Shown here: positions 6,352 through 6,758 of the stretch, one piece after another | How positions within the stretch are numbered: position 1 is the first letter of the stretch | Layout of the letters: every line of letters begins with the position of its first letter | Origin: Pyrinomonadaceae bacterium | GTDB taxonomy: Bacteria; Acidobacteriota; Blastocatellia; Pyrinomonadales; Pyrinomonadaceae | DNA length: 6,758 nucleotides | Assembly (NCBI GenBank): GCA_026786155.1 | Contig: JAJAYR010000142.1 | Coordinates: 1-6,758 of the forward strand | Reading direction: 5' to 3' | Notes under the pieces: model-generated | The model's database searches: none | Seen by the model: the letters and a program-made list of their open reading frames with translations, nothing else | Told to the model about the DNA's origin: nothing | Position numbers and translations under genes: made by a program

Positions 6352-6472
6352 CTTTCTCTGCTTTGAGAATCAAAACGCCGCCCGGCGCGTGATTTATTTC
6401 GCCGTTCATAATTTTTTTGAAGGCTTCCCCGAAACTGATTTTGACGACTCGCATTTCTTCTTCGCCGTCGCA
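6332..6472 (-). pseudogene. C-terminal remnant resembling a Nudix hydrolase
   Basis: On the minus strand a short frame after a TAA (6475-6473) reads CDGEEEMRVVKISFGEAF and continues KKIMNGEINHAPGGVLILKA, ending at a TGA (6334-6332). The pattern of an acidic residue before a VVK-like strand, then a helix, then GEI and a hydrophobic VLILKA helix resembles the C-terminal end of ADP-ribose-pyrophosphatase-type Nudix proteins, from memory of that family. No Nudix box is present upstream in any frame, so if the call is right only about 45 residues survive. The last residues (EKEMRNEN) come from the arm of the adjacent hairpin, as if that repeat replaced the original end. An internal ATG at 6454 exists, but expression is doubtful. 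It could be a chance match. Confidence 0.4.
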
Positions 6473-6582
6473 TTATTGAAAAATTATTGGCATATTTCTG
6501 ACGGTTTTTCATCCTCCACGCGCCGTTTTTCCTTTCCATAAAATTAAATCTTTCTGACTGCTAAAATAACTTGATAAAATTT

Positions 6583-6611
6583 TTGTATTTCGGCGCAAAC
6601 TTCTTTATAAT
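6583..6611 (+). promoter_or_regulatory. sigma70-like promoter candidate near the right edge
   Basis: A perfect TATAAT (6606-6611) has TTGTAT (6583-6588) 17 bp upstream, matching three of six -35 positions. Transcription would begin near 6617-6619. In AT-rich DNA such matches arise by chance, so this is only suggestive. Confidence 0.35.
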
Positions 6612-6631
6612 TTCATCACTTTGTTTTAACT

Positions 6632-6758
6632 ATGCCCCCGACAATCACGTCGCCGGTCAAGTTACATCCCGAAAGCAGAACGATGACAGTATCGGTTCTG
6701 AAAACAAATCGGCTTATTTTACCGAAATATCCGGCGTATCGGTTAAACGGAATTAAGC
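6632..6758 (+). CDS. possible start of a gene cut by the right edge, unrecognised
   Basis: A frame from ATG 6632 stays open to the window end (42 codons, beginning MPPTITSPVKLHPESRTMTV and ending near RLNGIK). It lies about 15 nt after the expected start site of the TATAAT promoter candidate, with no Shine-Dalgarno sequence, which would imply a very short leader. I do not recognise the protein. The opposite strand is also open here (6756-6616, containing LSGCNLTGDVIVGGIVKTK), so the coding strand is not settled and the region may be noncoding. Confidence 0.25.
   Translation, partial: MPPTITSPVKLHPESRTMTVSVLKTNRLILPKYPAYRLNGIK

Overview
The window looks like part of a chromosome of a Gram-negative, soil-type bacterium, most likely an Acidobacteriota of the Blastocatellia/Pyrinomonadales kind. 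This is an inference. It rests on a CBM9-like/DUF5916 outer-membrane protein next to a large DUF4097-type beta-strand repeat protein, a moderate-GC coding style, purine-rich ribosome binding sites, and gaps that carry hairpins built of 7-nt units. No phage, plasmid, transposase or CRISPR component is visible.

Layout. (1) Positions 1-531, minus strand: the N-terminal 177 residues of a PHP-domain metal-dependent phosphoesterase, cut by the left edge. (2) 794-1060, minus strand: a small, charged, helical protein of unknown function. (3) 1061-1406: a divergent intergenic region containing a heptamer-built hairpin (1163-1261). (4) 1407-3410, plus strand: an exported DUF4097-like protein with seven Val-Asn-Gly motifs, a Thr-Pro-x linker, an 11-residue-repeat helix and a second beta domain. 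(5) 3415-3446: a strong hairpin between the two large genes. (6) 3545-6130, plus strand: a DUF5916 gene with signal peptide, CBM9-like domain and outer-membrane beta-barrel, interrupted by one in-frame TGA at 4913-4915 where the family motif predicts glycine. (7) 6131-6758: a gene-poor tail with a nested palindrome that has direct and terminal inverted repeats, a second copy of the heptamer hairpin in opposite orientation, a third hairpin built from a different heptamer, a short Nudix-like C-terminal remnant on the minus strand, and a promoter-like site ahead of a doubtful partial reading frame at the right edge.

The two large plus-strand genes both encode cell-envelope proteins and may be functionally related, but the hairpin and 134-nt gap suggest they are not tightly co-transcribed. 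The most interesting items are the single-codon interruption of the DUF5916 gene, the pair of inverted heptamer hairpins bracketing the two-gene block, and the 155-bp MITE-like palindrome set directly against the DUF5916 stop codon. I found no convincing new defence or metabolic system here.
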